Source: Streptomyces xylophagus (GTDB lineage: Bacteria > Actinomycetota > Actinomycetes > Streptomycetales > Streptomycetaceae). Taken from it: 64,000 nucleotides of DNA. Positions within the stretch are counted from its first letter, which is position 1, and every line of letters starts with the position of its first letter. The translations under genes and the position numbers were made by a program. This document shows positions 8,910 through 17,652 of the stretch, in pieces. Location: assembly GCF_000716435.1 (NCBI RefSeq), contig NZ_JNWO01000007.1, forward strand, positions 558,001-622,000, read 5' to 3'. The notes under the pieces are model-generated. The model was not told the DNA's origin. It made no database searches and saw only the letters and a program-made list of their open reading frames with translations.

Positions 8910-10049
8910 ATGGGCACCGGCCCGGTCCACGAGGCGCTCGCCGCACTGGAGTTGGTGGATCACCACTGCCACGGAGTGGTCACCGGCGACCTCGACCGGC
9001 CGGCCTTCGAATCGCTGCTCACAGAGGGGGACCTCTGGCCCGGCAGCGGGATCTCGACGTTCGACAGCCCGGTCGGGATCGCCGTACGCCGTTACTGCGC
9101 ACCGCTGTTGGACCTGGAGCGGCACGCGCCCGCCGACGAATACCTGGCCCGGCGCGCCGAGTTGGGGCCGCACGAGGTCAACCGGCGCTTCCTGGCCGCC
9201 GCGGGCACCGGCGTTTTCTGCGTCGACACGGGGTTCGCGCCGCACGTCATCACCTCGCCCGCCGAACTCGCCGAGGCGGCGGGCGCCGTAGCCCATGAGG
9301 TCGTACGACTTGAGGCCGTAGCGGAGTCCGTGGCCGCGCGGGGTGTCGAGCCGGACGGGTACGCGCACGCGTTCCGGGCGGACGCGCTGGACGCGGTGCG
9401 GCGGCCGGGGGTGGTGGGGGTGAAGTCGGTGGCCGCGTATCGGACCGGGTTCGACCTCGATCCGGCAAGGCCGTCGGCGGAAGAGGTGACCCGGGCGGCC
9501 CGTGCCTGGCTGGCCCGTGGTGGGCGGCTCGAAGACCCGGTGCTGGTACGGGAGTTGCTGTGGACGGCGGTCGACCTGGGGCTTCCCCTCCAACTGCACA
9601 CTGGCTTCGGCGACAACGACATCCGGCTGCACCGGACGGACCCCGCCCTGCTCACGGACTGGCTGCACCTGACCTCCGGCACGATCCCGGTGCTGCTCCT
9701 GCACTGCTGGCCGTATCAGCGTCAGGCCGGCTATCTGGCCGCCGTCTTCGAACAGGTGTACCTGGACATGGGGCTCACCCTGCACCATGTGGGACCGGTC
9801 CGGGCGCGGGCAGTGCTGGCGGAGGCGATGGAGATCACACCGTTCCGCAAACTTTTGTACAGCTCCGACGCCTATGGTCTGGCGGAGTTCTACGGTCTCG
9901 GCGCGCTGGCGTTCCGCCGGGGTCTGGGGGATCTGCTCCAGGACCGGGTGGACGCCGACGAACTGGGTCTGCCCGACGCGCTGCGACTGGCACGCTGGGC
10001 GGGAGCCGACAATGCCCGCCGGGTCTACCGGCTATCCGACGGACACTGA
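8910..10049 (+). CDS. Amidohydrolase-2 family protein (FluG N-terminal type)
   Basis: 379-residue TIM-barrel hydrolase. The metal-binding start is LVDHHCHG (about residues 14-20), HTGFGDND is a central motif, LLHCWPYQRQAGY carries a conserved His, and LLYSSDAYG holds the late catalytic Asp. This matches the N-terminal domain of FluG-like proteins, and the preceding gene matches the C-terminal domain. A shared role such as making and hydrolysing a gamma-glutamyl or amide intermediate is inferred, not shown. The start at 8910 is two bases after the ligase stop. Confidence 0.88.
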   Translation: MGTGPVHEALAALELVDHHCHGVVTGDLDRPAFESLLTEGDLWPGSGISTFDSPVGIAVRRYCAPLLDLERHAPADEYLARRAELGPHEVNRRFLAAAGTGVFCVDTGFAPHVITSPAELAEAAGAVAHEVVRLEAVAESVAARGVEPDGYAHAFRADALDAVRRPGVVGVKSVAAYRTGFDLDPARPSAEEVTRAARAWLARGGRLEDPVLVRELLWTAVDLGLPLQLHTGFGDNDIRLHRTDPALLTDWLHLTSGTIPVLLLHCWPYQRQAGYLAAVFEQVYLDMGLTLHHVGPVRARAVLAEAMEITPFRKLLYSSDAYGLAEFYGLGALAFRRGLGDLLQDRVDADELGLPDALRLARWAGADNARRVYRLSDGH

Positions 10050-10052
10050 AAG

Positions 10053-10058
10053 TATGAT
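10053..10058 (+). promoter_or_regulatory. -10 box at leaderless distance
   Basis: TATGAT ends six bases before the ATG at 10065, and no Shine-Dalgarno sequence lies between. Transcription would begin at or next to the start codon. No clear -35 box is visible. Confidence 0.5.
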
Positions 10059-10064
10059 CAAGCA

Positions 10065-10601
10065 ATGTCTGACATGACCGATACCACGCCCGGTTGGCTG
10101 TCCGCCGACGACCTCGAACAGGCACGCGCCCGCATGCCGATCCTCTACGTCGAGGCGGTTCCCGTCCGCGTCGACGACAGCGGGGAGGTGACCAGCATCG
10201 GCCTGCTGCTGCGCATCGGCCCCGACGGCACGGTCAACCGCACCCTCGTCTCCGGCCGCGTGCTGCACCACGAGCGGGTCCGCGACGCCCTCCTCCGTCA
10301 CCTGGAGAAGGACCTCGGTCCGGTCGCGCTGCCCCGGATCCCGACCTCGCTGCAGCCGTTCACCGTCGCCGAGTACTTCCCGACGCACGGCGTCACCCCG
10401 TACCACGACCCCCGGCAGCACGCGGTGTCCCTCGCCTACGTCGTGCCTGTCACCGGTGACTGCCGACCCCGGCAGGACGCTCTCGACCTCGTCTGGTTCA
10501 GCCCCGAGGAGGCCGCCTCGGAGGCGCTGCGGAGCGAGATGCCGGGCGGGCATGGAGTGTTGCTCAAGCAGGCGCTGGCGCACGTGGGTTGTGTGTCCTG
10601 A
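10065..10601 (+). CDS. NUDIX-like protein, DUF4916 family
   Basis: 178 residues. The pattern is a strand-rich fold with ILYVEAVPVRVDD, GRVLHHERVRDALLRHLEKDLG and WFSPEEA. These correspond to NUDIX strand, Nudix helix position and the final acidic loop, but the Nudix box GxxxxxExxxxxREUxEExGU is degenerate (no REUxEE). Actinobacterial DUF4916 proteins have this layout and may be non-catalytic or recognise an unusual substrate. The start is ATG 10065; a second ATG three codons later is possible. Confidence 0.75.
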   Translation: MSDMTDTTPGWLSADDLEQARARMPILYVEAVPVRVDDSGEVTSIGLLLRIGPDGTVNRTLVSGRVLHHERVRDALLRHLEKDLGPVALPRIPTSLQPFTVAEYFPTHGVTPYHDPRQHAVSLAYVVPVTGDCRPRQDALDLVWFSPEEAASEALRSEMPGGHGVLLKQALAHVGCVS

Positions 10602-10610
10602 CGGGGGCGC

Positions 10611-11147
10611 TCAGCCGGTGACACCTCCTTCCGTGAGGCCCGCGAGGACGCGGCGCTGCAGGACGAGGTGGACGAGGACGAGCGGCAGGCTGGTCAGCAC
10701 CACATGGGCGAACACCAGGTTCCAGCTGACACCGTGCGTGGACGAGGAGGCGAAGGAGTACAGGGTGAGCGGCAGCGTGGCCGACTCGGTACCCCGCAGC
10801 AGGAACAGGGCGAAGTAGAAGTCGTTCCAGACCGAGATGATCAGCATGACCGCACCGGTGAAGAGCACCGGGGTGAGCACGGGCAGCAGGATCGACAGCG
10901 CGGACGTGTAGTACGCGAACCGCAGCGTCCTCGAGTCGGAACGGGCGTACGCCCAAGCCGCCATCGAGCCGAGCAGCGGCACGGCGAGGATCGTCGGAAC
11001 GGCCAGCAGCGCGCTGTTGCGCAGGCCGGTGAAGTACGAGCCTTTGTCGATCACCGTGTGGTAATTCGCCCCGGCGCTCCAGTGCTTGGGCCAGTTGAGT
11101 CCCCCGTACCGGGCAACTCCCCGTGTTCGTACGGCGATCGCGCTCAC
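10611..11147 (-). pseudogene. Decayed sugar ABC permease, MalG-like
   Basis: About 178 codons of a carbohydrate ABC permease against ~275 expected. It begins GTGAGC at 11147 and keeps a periplasmic segment (NYHTVIDKGSYFTGLRNS), a helix, then AWAYARS. It then jumps from SALSILLP straight to TPVLFTGAVMLIISVWNDF. The family's cytoplasmic EAA loop (consensus EAAxxDGA...), which docks the ATPase, is missing, as is the first helix. The WNDF segment and a basic tail are intact. Its GTG overlaps the stop of the upstream permease fragment, so the pair was once a MalF-MalG operon. Non-functional by inference. Confidence 0.7.
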
Positions 11148-11350
11148 ATCGGCACCTCCCGTCGGCGCAGCCATCCCATCAGCGGGACCGCCGTGACGAT
11201 CACCATCAGCGTGACGCCGAAGCTCAGCGCGCTCGCCGTGCGGCGGACCGCGCCGGCGCCGTCGAGGATCGCCGCCTGGAGGAGCTGCTCCGGGATGCGG
11301 TTGAGGCCGACGATGTAGACGAGAGTGATCAGGCCGCTCAGCTTCCACGA
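11144..11350 (-). pseudogene. Fragment of sugar ABC permease, MalF-like
   Basis: The minus strand reads WKLSGLITLVYIVGLNRIPE, then LLQAAILDGAGAVRR. This is the EAA loop of a MalF-type permease (the family normally has EAA-DGA). It continues to a C-terminal helix ending WLRRREVPM and stop at 11144. Roughly 60 residues that should lie between the loop and the last helix are absent, and everything upstream of 11350 is lost. The homology stops at a junction beyond which the plus strand carries the end of an unrelated gene. Confidence 0.7.
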
Positions 11351-11401
11351 GCACGCGGCTGCGCGCGGGCGCCGGCCGGGCGGCCGTGGAGCTGCCCGGC
11401 C

Positions 11402-11641
11402 GGCGACACCGTACTCACCGGCCTCCAGGCCGAGTTGAACGCCTGCACCGGCCTGGACCTCAAGGCCGCGTCGCCGTTCCCCGCCACCTGTGTGGTCACC
11501 ATGGTGAACGGCGCCGCCAAGTACATGGCGGACGCCGGGAGTTACGAGCGGATCACCTACGAGGCGATGAACTCCCGGTACGAGAAGGGCGCGGCCGAGA
11601 CCGTCGCGGCGCGGCTCGCGGAGATGCTCCGGTCGCTGTGA
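11402..11641 (+). pseudogene. C-terminal fragment, ceramidase-like hydrolase
   Basis: An open frame of about 80 codons ends at 11641. It contains AELNACTGLDLKAASPFPAT and VTMVNGAAKYMADAGSYERI. The pattern (LPxE...IK..SPFP.T.VV...NG..GY-P....Y) resembles the C-terminal part of neutral/alkaline-ceramidase-like proteins of actinobacteria. There is no start codon with a ribosome site, and the 5' part is replaced by the permease remnant of opposite orientation. The family assignment is by eye and moderate; the truncation is clear. Confidence 0.5.
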
Positions 11642-11736
11642 GCCGCCCGCCACCGCGCCAAGTCACGTCCACTCAGCCTGAGTTGCTGTCGCCGTCAGGC
11701 CGAGCAGCGCTCGATCACTCGCCCAACCGACCGCCG

Positions 11737-12636
11737 TCACAAGGCACCCGCACCGGTCCGCGTCGCGGTGACCGCCACCGTGGCATAGCGCATGGTGAAG
11801 CTGCCGCCGGCCTTGTCCACCGCAGCCCCGACACCCTCCAGGAGTTCCGCCAGCTTCTCCTTCGGGAGTCGGGTCAGCAGGCCGATGGTGGGCAGTTGGT
11901 CCAGCCAGGTGTCCCGGGTGTAGGTGCGCTGCCAGTCGAAGCGCCACTCCTCCGAGTCGCTGAAACCGCCTGCCGCACGGAACCCGTCGGCGGCCTTGGT
12001 GAGCATCGGTGCGTAGGCGGTCTCGGGCGGCCCGGACAGCCACCGAAGGTTGACCGGCGCTTCGGGCAGGACCTGTTCGTAGACCTCGGCGAAGGCTTCC
12101 GCGATGTCCGGCGGGAGTTGGAGGACGTGCCAGAACGCGGCCAGCCGTCCGCCGGGACGCAGTACCTGTGCGGCCTTGGCCGCCCCCGCGACGGGATCGA
12201 TCCAGTGCCAGGCCTGGGCCGCGACCACCGCGTCGAACTTCCGCCCTGCCGGGTCCCATGCCTCCAGCGTCGACACATCGACCTCGACGCCGAGTCGGCG
12301 CGCCACCTCCGCCATCCGCGCGTCGGGTTCGACGCCGAGCACCCGGCAGCCCGCCGCCTGAAACTGCCGTGCCGCGATACCTGTCCCGCAGCCGGCGTCC
12401 AGGACGTCGGGCCCGGGGCTACCGGTGACGATCCGCTCGATCAACGCGCCGGGATAACTGGGCCGGGCCCGCTCGTAGCGCTCGGCGTCGGTGCCGAACG
12501 ACTCCGCGATCTGCCGGGCCCGATGGGAATCCCGCACAGTGAGCCGCGTGCCCTCGGACTGCTCCGCTTGCGAAACCGGCTCGGGCTGTTCGGACCGTCC
12601 AGGTCGTTCAGGCTGCTCAGAGGGGAGAGTGGGCAT
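11737..12636 (-). CDS. Class I SAM-dependent methyltransferase
   Basis: 299 residues. A ~45-residue Gln/Glu/Ser-rich N-terminus precedes the domain, which has motif I VLDAGCGTGIAARQF, the acidic end VLGVEPDARM, and a motif AQAWHWIDP typical of methyltransferases of the UbiE/type-11 group, then LRPGGRLAAFWH. Substrate unknown. It is transcribed divergently from a tetR gene, and its ATG (12634-12636) lies inside the first of three GTGGGC-N4-GCCCAC repeats, so repression by that TetR is likely. No good ribosome site is visible. Confidence 0.85.
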   Translation of the reverse strand: MPTLPSEQPERPGRSEQPEPVSQAEQSEGTRLTVRDSHRARQIAESFGTDAERYERARPSYPGALIERIVTGSPGPDVLDAGCGTGIAARQFQAAGCRVLGVEPDARMAEVARRLGVEVDVSTLEAWDPAGRKFDAVVAAQAWHWIDPVAGAAKAAQVLRPGGRLAAFWHVLQLPPDIAEAFAEVYEQVLPEAPVNLRWLSGPPETAYAPMLTKAADGFRAAGGFSDSEEWRFDWQRTYTRDTWLDQLPTIGLLTRLPKEKLAELLEGVGAAVDKAGGSFTMRYATVAVTATRTGAGAL

Positions 12637-12690
12637 GCGCCCACCATAGTGGGCACCCGCCCACTCGTCTACGGTTGGGCGGGCGCCCAC
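12629..12690. promoter_or_regulatory. Three tandem TetR-type operators
   Basis: The element GTGGGC-N4-GCCCAC occurs at 12629-12644 and 12649-12664 with perfect arms. It recurs at 12675-12690 with one mismatch (TTGGGC arm). The spacers are ATGC, ACCC and GGGC. The first overlaps the methyltransferase start codon and the last lies about 30 bases before the tetR start, so the array fills the divergent promoter region. Binding by the adjacent TetR is inferred from position and symmetry. Confidence 0.75.
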
Positions 12691-12721
12691 TTGTCCGGGC
12701 GCGAAGGGAAGGACGCACGGT

Positions 12722-13324
12722 ATGCCGACAGGGGTGGCCCTGCGCGATCCGCGGGAGCAGCTGTTCGACGCCGCCGAGCGGATCCTGCTCCGGGACGGAC
12801 CGAACGCGCTCACCAGTCGGGCGGTGACCACGGAGGCGGGCTGCGCCAAGGGCGTCCTGCACCGGCACTTCACCAACTTCGACGCCTTCCTCGCCGACCT
12901 CGTCCTGGACCGCATCGGCCGGCTCGACGCCCAGTCCGCCGCCCTCCGCGACGCCGCCGGGACCGGCACCGTCGCCGACAACGTCACCGGTGCGCTGTCG
13001 GACCTGTTCGGTTCGGTCGCGGTGGCGATCGTCGGCCTGGTCATCTCCCGTGACGCCCTGCGCACCCGCCTGCGCCGCACCACGCCGACCGGCATCCCGC
13101 TCCTGACGGAAGCCACGGCGATGTTCACCTCGTACCTCACGGCGGAACGCGACCTCGGCCGCATCACCCCGGACGCCGATGTCGACACCCTCGCGCGCAC
13201 CCTGATCGGAGCCGGACACCTCCTGGCCGCCGGCCGGCCGGACACCCCGCCGGAGACCGAGGCCTTCCACCGCGTCGCGACCACGGTCCTCGCGGGCGTG
13301 ACACAAGAACGGCCTGCCGGTTAG
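12722..13324 (+). CDS. TetR-family transcriptional regulator
   Basis: 200 residues. The N-terminal helix-turn-helix is intact: LFDAAERILLRDGPNALTSR, then VTTEAGCAKGVLHRHFTNFD ending in the canonical recognition helix. A ~140-residue ligand domain follows. ATG 12722 is preceded by GGAAGGA. Divergent from a methyltransferase gene across the GTGGGC repeat array, so autoregulation and control of the methyltransferase are expected. Ligand unknown. Confidence 0.92.
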   Translation: MPTGVALRDPREQLFDAAERILLRDGPNALTSRAVTTEAGCAKGVLHRHFTNFDAFLADLVLDRIGRLDAQSAALRDAAGTGTVADNVTGALSDLFGSVAVAIVGLVISRDALRTRLRRTTPTGIPLLTEATAMFTSYLTAERDLGRITPDADVDTLARTLIGAGHLLAAGRPDTPPETEAFHRVATTVLAGVTQERPAG

Positions 13325-13457
13325 CCAGGGTGACCCCTCGGTGGAACGGGCGGTGCTCTCGTGAGCGGTGGAGTGGCACAGCCAGGACCGGGCGACACGG
13401 GAAGCGAGCATGCGGGACTTCCACCACCCCGATGCCTCAACTACCCACCCACCAGGG

Positions 13458-15233
13458 TCAGTTCTTGCCCTTGCTGACGACCCACCTACCGCCCACCCAG
13501 TTGCCGACCGTCTCGTAGCCGGAGCGGAAGGAACCGAGCCAGTCGAGCTTGAGGGCGGCCTCGGCGGTGGACTTGACGGGGGTGTAGCTGCTCGCGTCGG
13601 CGGCCGGGCCGCCCGTGGTGTTCTTGGCGTAGTACGGGAAGGTGTAGACCGGGCGGGAGGCGGTGGTGTTGCCGCTGCTGTCCGCCGACTTGGTCGTCAG
13701 GCTCGCCGGGGCGTCGCCCTTGGTGACCCAGTCGGTGATCGCGGTCAGCGCGTCGAAGGTGTCCGGGCCCTGGCCGCCACCGCAGTGCGCGACGCCGGGG
13801 AGCAGGAACAGCCGGGCGAAGGTCTTGGTGGCCGCCTCGCCGCCCACGGCCTTCTCAACTGCCTTGTAGTAGGCCATCGTTCCTACGGCGGGAATGTGCT
13901 GGTCGCCCAGGCCGTGCCAGAGGATCAGCTTGCCGCCGGCCTTCTTGAACGCGGTGAGGTCGGGGTCGGTGGCGTCGTACATGCCCTCGCCCAGCCGCAT
14001 GACCTTCTTGTAGTAGGCGGCCGTGAACTTGATGTCCTTGTAGGTCAGGGCCGGTTGGGGGCTGTCGAAGATCTGGTAGCGCAGGGTCTCTCGGACGAAG
14101 CTGATGTCACCGGAGTTGGCGGTGGCGGTGGCCGGGGTGATGATTCCGGCCCAGTTCACCTCGGAGCCGCGCAACTGGTAGCCCGGGTAGAGGAGTTGGC
14201 CGTGTTCGTCGGTGGGTCCGGCGTAGATGCGGCGCAGGGTGGTGACCTGGTCGGCGGTCAGGCAGTAGGCCTCGGACGTCGAGGTCCGGCCGGTCGCGCA
14301 CTGGATGGTGCCGGGGTCCCAAGTGCAGCTCAGCGGGTCGGTGATGATGCCGTCGGCGGGGGCGCCGCAGCCCTTGAGCACGGCCTTGTGGAGGTCGGCG
14401 AGGTCGGCGTTGGTGAGGGTGGCCGGGCCGCCGTTCAGGTAGACGGACTGGGCGGTCCAGGCGTGCGAGAAGGTGTTCAGTGCCGTGAAGTTGTTGGCCG
14501 GGGCGCCGGCGATGATGCCGTCGAAGTCGGTGGGGTAGCGCTGGGCCTCGGTGAGGGCCTGGTGGCCGCCCTGGGAGCAGCCGTCGAAGTAGGAGTGGGT
14601 GGCCGCCTGGCCGTAGTACTGCTTGATGACGGCCTTGGCCGCCTGGACCAGTTCGTGGTCGGACTTGTAGCCGAAGTCGGCGCGCAGGGTCGGGTCGGTG
14701 GAGAAGAGGCCGCCGCCCTGGTAGTGGCCCTCGTCACTGGACGCGACGGCGAAGGCGCCGGTGGTCAGCGGGACGCAGCCGGCCGAGGCCGGGGCGCTGG
14801 TCACGTTGACGTTGCCGCACAGGCCGCCGCAGCCGACCTGGAGGTAGTTGGCCTGCCAGCCGGTCTCGGGGAGCTTGATCTCGAAGTGGAGTTGAGGGGC
14901 GATCACGCCCTTGACGTCACAAGCGGCCCAGCTGCCAAGGGTGTTGGCGCTCGCGGCGAGTTCGGTGGCCGAGGTGATCTCGAAGGGCAGGCCGGGGACG
15001 GCGGCGGCCAGGTCGAGTTGGGCGACGGCGGAGCAGGACATGGCCGGTGCGATGCCCGAGGTCGTGGTGCTCGCCGAAACAGCCTTCGCCGAGGCCGAGT
15101 TGGCGACCTGCGCACTGCCGGTCGTGCTGTTGGCCAGCGCGACGCCCGCACCGGTCACCAGCGCGACGGCTGCGGCGAGGGTGGCCATGAAGCCGGCCGA
15201 GTTCCACCGACACCATCTGATCAGCTTGGGCAT
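13458..15233 (-). CDS. Secreted tannase / feruloyl-esterase-like hydrolase
   Basis: 591 residues. A basic start (MPKLIRWCRWN), a hydrophobic helix and an Ala/Ser-rich cleavage region form a signal peptide. The mature part has the tannase-family nucleophile DGCSQGGHQA (Ser within GCSxGG), a paired Cys-rich layout, a late acidic region and GVAHCGGGQGPD containing the catalytic His next to its conserved Cys. The Cys-Ser-Asp-His-Cys disulfide arrangement is known for feruloyl esterases and tannases. It would act on plant phenolic esters outside the cell. ATG 15233 has GGAG about ten bases before it. Confidence 0.9.
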   Translation of the reverse strand: MPKLIRWCRWNSAGFMATLAAAVALVTGAGVALANSTTGSAQVANSASAKAVSASTTTSGIAPAMSCSAVAQLDLAAAVPGLPFEITSATELAASANTLGSWAACDVKGVIAPQLHFEIKLPETGWQANYLQVGCGGLCGNVNVTSAPASAGCVPLTTGAFAVASSDEGHYQGGGLFSTDPTLRADFGYKSDHELVQAAKAVIKQYYGQAATHSYFDGCSQGGHQALTEAQRYPTDFDGIIAGAPANNFTALNTFSHAWTAQSVYLNGGPATLTNADLADLHKAVLKGCGAPADGIITDPLSCTWDPGTIQCATGRTSTSEAYCLTADQVTTLRRIYAGPTDEHGQLLYPGYQLRGSEVNWAGIITPATATANSGDISFVRETLRYQIFDSPQPALTYKDIKFTAAYYKKVMRLGEGMYDATDPDLTAFKKAGGKLILWHGLGDQHIPAVGTMAYYKAVEKAVGGEAATKTFARLFLLPGVAHCGGGQGPDTFDALTAITDWVTKGDAPASLTTKSADSSGNTTASRPVYTFPYYAKNTTGGPAADASSYTPVKSTAEAALKLDWLGSFRSGYETVGNWVGGRWVVSKGKN

Positions 15234-15498
15234 GCTGGGTACTCCGTTCGATCGCCGGACCGGGGTCGTGCAGGCACGGCGAGGAACGTAGCTGTCCGTT
15301 AATCCGCGGGCAATAGCGTCGACTCTATTGTTGACGATTTCGTCGAAGACTTTGGCCCGATATCGCTGACCAGGCCCGGAGTCGACGCGGGCCGCAACGT
15401 TAGCTTTCTTTCTGCGCAACTCATTGTTTGTACCGACCGTTAGGTCTAATTTATCGGCTCTCTGGACCTCCGCTCCGCTCACCCACGGAAGGCCGCCG
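15234..15498. promoter_or_regulatory. A+T-rich divergent promoter region with two inverted repeats
   Basis: The gap between the esterase and the MFS gene is unusually A+T rich. CAATAG (15311-15316) pairs with CTATTG (15325-15330) across eight bases, and GACC-GTTA-GGTC sits at 15435-15446. Either could be a regulator site. No regulator gene adjoins, and no -10/-35 pair is convincing. Confidence 0.35.
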
Positions 15499-16962
15499 AT
15501 GTCCCAGACCGAGATCAGTCCCCCGCCGGCAGACGAGAGACCTCCCTCCGCCGCACGCAATGTCCTCGTCGTCGTCGCCCTCGTATGGACCGTCCAACTG
15601 GTCGCGCTCATCGCCGCGTTGTCCGGTATCGCACAGGCCGACGTCGCGATCCACTTCAGGACCACCGAGATCGCCTGGTTCACCCTGATGACCCTGCTGA
15701 CGGGGACCTTCTTCCTGCCGTTCGTGGTCAAGGCCGCGGCCCTGTTCGGCAAGAGGCGCGTCCTGCTCGTCGCCATCGGGCTGGGCTTCGTCGGCGACCT
15801 GGTCGCCGCCGTCGCCACCGACTACCGCACCCTGCTGATCGGCCGCGGCATCGCGGGCGTCTACGCCGCCAGCGCCCCGCTCGCCTACGCCATCACCCGC
15901 GACGTGTTCCCCCGCCGCTGGGTCGGACTCGCCAGCGGCATCCTGGCCGGCGGTGTCGGTCTCGTCGCGTTCGGTGGACCGTTCCTGTCCGGCTGGCTGC
16001 TCGACGACTACGGCTTCCGCGGTGTCCTGTGGTTCATGGCCGTCAGCACCGCCGTCAGCTTCCTGCTGGTGGCGGCCTTCGTCCCCGAGAGCCCGATCCG
16101 TACGGCGGGCGGCCGGATGGACTGGGTGGGCGGCATCCTCCTCGGCGGCGGTGTCACGGCGATCGTCTACGCCGTCGGCCAGGGCTCGCACTGGGGCTGG
16201 GGCAGCGGCAAGTTCATCGGCTACGTCATCGGGGCGGCCCTGGCGCTGATCGCCTTCGTCCTCGTGGAACGGCGGGTCACCGAACCCCTGTTCCCGCTCT
16301 CCATGACCCGACGCCGCCCGGTGTGGACGGTCCTGCTGGCCACCTCCATCGCGGCCGGCTCGCTCAGCGCCGTGGGCGTGGTGATCCAGCTCCTCATCCT
16401 GATGCCTAACATCCCCACCGTCTCCGCGGGGCTGGGCTGGTCCGGAACGCACAACGCCATCGTCACCAGCCCCATCAGCGCGATGATCATCGTCGGGGCC
16501 GTGGGCACCGGTTTCCTCGCCCGTCGGCTGGACGCGCGCATCCTTCTGGGCACCGGCGCCGCGCTCGCGGTCCTCGGCTACGGCATCGGCACCCATCTGC
16601 ACCACAGCGGTCCGCAGATCATCGAGATGGGCGTGATCGCGGGACTGGGCACGGGCATCGTCATGGCGATCGTGCCCATCATGATCATCGAGGTGGTCTC
16701 CGCCGAGGAACAGGCGCTGGCCAACGGCGTCCAGACCCTCGGCCAGGGCGTCGCCCAGATCGTCGTCTCCCAGCTGGCCTTCGTGGTGATGGCCCAGCAC
16801 GGGGCGGTCCTCAAGGGCACCCAGTTCTACCTCGACGCCGGCTTCACCAACGGCCTCTGGCTCGTGGTCGGTTGCGTCGCCGCGGGCGCGCTGCTCGTCG
16901 CCCTGATCCCCAGGAGCAGGCATCTCGACGAGGTGGAGGTCGGCCAGGCCGTGGCGGCCTGA
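15499..16962 (+). CDS. MFS transporter, 14-TM type
   Basis: 487 residues with repeated hydrophobic helices. A signature-like loop VKAAALFGKRRVLLV lies near residues 75-90, and GRGIAGVYAASAPLAYAITRDV is the motif-C-like glycine-rich helix of exporters. ATG 15499 follows GGAAGG at 15487. It lies divergent to the phenolic-ester hydrolase, so transport of an aromatic acid or an exported product is possible but unproven. It ends just before a strong bidirectional terminator. Confidence 0.9.
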   Translation: MSQTEISPPPADERPPSAARNVLVVVALVWTVQLVALIAALSGIAQADVAIHFRTTEIAWFTLMTLLTGTFFLPFVVKAAALFGKRRVLLVAIGLGFVGDLVAAVATDYRTLLIGRGIAGVYAASAPLAYAITRDVFPRRWVGLASGILAGGVGLVAFGGPFLSGWLLDDYGFRGVLWFMAVSTAVSFLLVAAFVPESPIRTAGGRMDWVGGILLGGGVTAIVYAVGQGSHWGWGSGKFIGYVIGAALALIAFVLVERRVTEPLFPLSMTRRRPVWTVLLATSIAAGSLSAVGVVIQLLILMPNIPTVSAGLGWSGTHNAIVTSPISAMIIVGAVGTGFLARRLDARILLGTGAALAVLGYGIGTHLHHSGPQIIEMGVIAGLGTGIVMAIVPIMIIEVVSAEEQALANGVQTLGQGVAQIVVSQLAFVVMAQHGAVLKGTQFYLDAGFTNGLWLVVGCVAAGALLVALIPRSRHLDEVEVGQAVAA

Positions 16963-16990
16963 CACCACGGGCGACACCCCTGCACATGCG

Positions 16991-17026
16991 GAAGGCCGTT
17001 CACCCATCCTCGGGTGAACGGCCTTC
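16991..17026. terminator. Bidirectional terminator, 15-bp perfect stem
   Basis: GAAGGCCGTTCACCC and its exact reverse complement are separated by ATCCTC. The hairpin lies between the convergent MFS and soxG genes, 28 bases past the MFS stop and 14 before the soxG stop. There is no long T-run, as is common in Streptomyces. Confidence 0.9.
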
Positions 17027-17040
17027 GCCGCAGGGCTGGT

Positions 17041-17652
17041 TCAGACGTCCCGCACGTACTCGGCCGCCGCGTCCAGCAACCAGTCCGTCAGATACCCGGC
17101 GAAGGACGAACGGACCAACACCCAGAATCCGCCGCCGGGTTCGTCCCGGGCGACCAGCACGACCTGGGCGCGGGCCAGCGTCGTTTGGGCGCATCGTCCG
17201 GGACCGAATGCACGCGGGTGCAGGTCCAGGGGGCAGCCGTGGGCGAGCAGGTCGCGGGCGCGGGCGCCCGAGACGAGGAGGGTGGTGCGCTGGGCCGAGA
17301 CATCGGTGACGGCCACATGCTCGTCGCCACTCGCCGTCCGGATCCGGTCCTCCACGTCCCGCTGCGTGTCCGGCGGTCCCACCACGAGCCATTCGTCGGG
17401 ACCGAGCCACAGCGCGGTCAACTCCCCCGCCCGCACAACGGTGTTGGGCTCAAGGGGAAGCGACAGACCGAGCGCGAGTCCTACGGCGTCCGCCGCCGCG
17501 CCCTTCGCGTCGAGCCGGACGTTCACCTGGGCCAGGAAGGGGAGTTCGGCCAGCCGGACCGCGCCGCCGGAGGAACGGGTCGCGGCGGCCAGTCGGTCGG
17601 CGGCACCCGCGAGGGGGCTGCGGCGCGGGACGGAAAGGGCGGTGTCAGCCAT
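17041..17652 (-). CDS. soxG: Sarcosine oxidase gamma subunit
   Basis: 203 residues, the usual size for SoxG. Features are a start followed by RRSPLAGAADRL, then FLAQVNVRLD, WLGPDEWLVVGPP and a late HPRAFGPGRCAQTTLARAQV (His-Pro...GxCxxT). The DEW segment is typical of GcvT-related SoxG. It is the fourth polypeptide of heterotetrameric sarcosine oxidase, which converts sarcosine to glycine while passing the methyl carbon to tetrahydrofolate. The ATG (17652) overlaps the soxA stop by eight bases, so translation is coupled. Last gene of the sox operon. Confidence 0.93.
   Translation of the reverse strand: MADTALSVPRRSPLAGAADRLAAATRSSGGAVRLAELPFLAQVNVRLDAKGAAADAVGLALGLSLPLEPNTVVRAGELTALWLGPDEWLVVGPPDTQRDVEDRIRTASGDEHVAVTDVSAQRTTLLVSGARARDLLAHGCPLDLHPRAFGPGRCAQTTLARAQVVLVARDEPGGGFWVLVRSSFAGYLTDWLLDAAAEYVRDV

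Noticed and set aside
13368..15302. 644-codon plus-strand frame
   Set aside because: Antisense to the tannase-like gene, composition Val/Gly/Arg rich, no motif.
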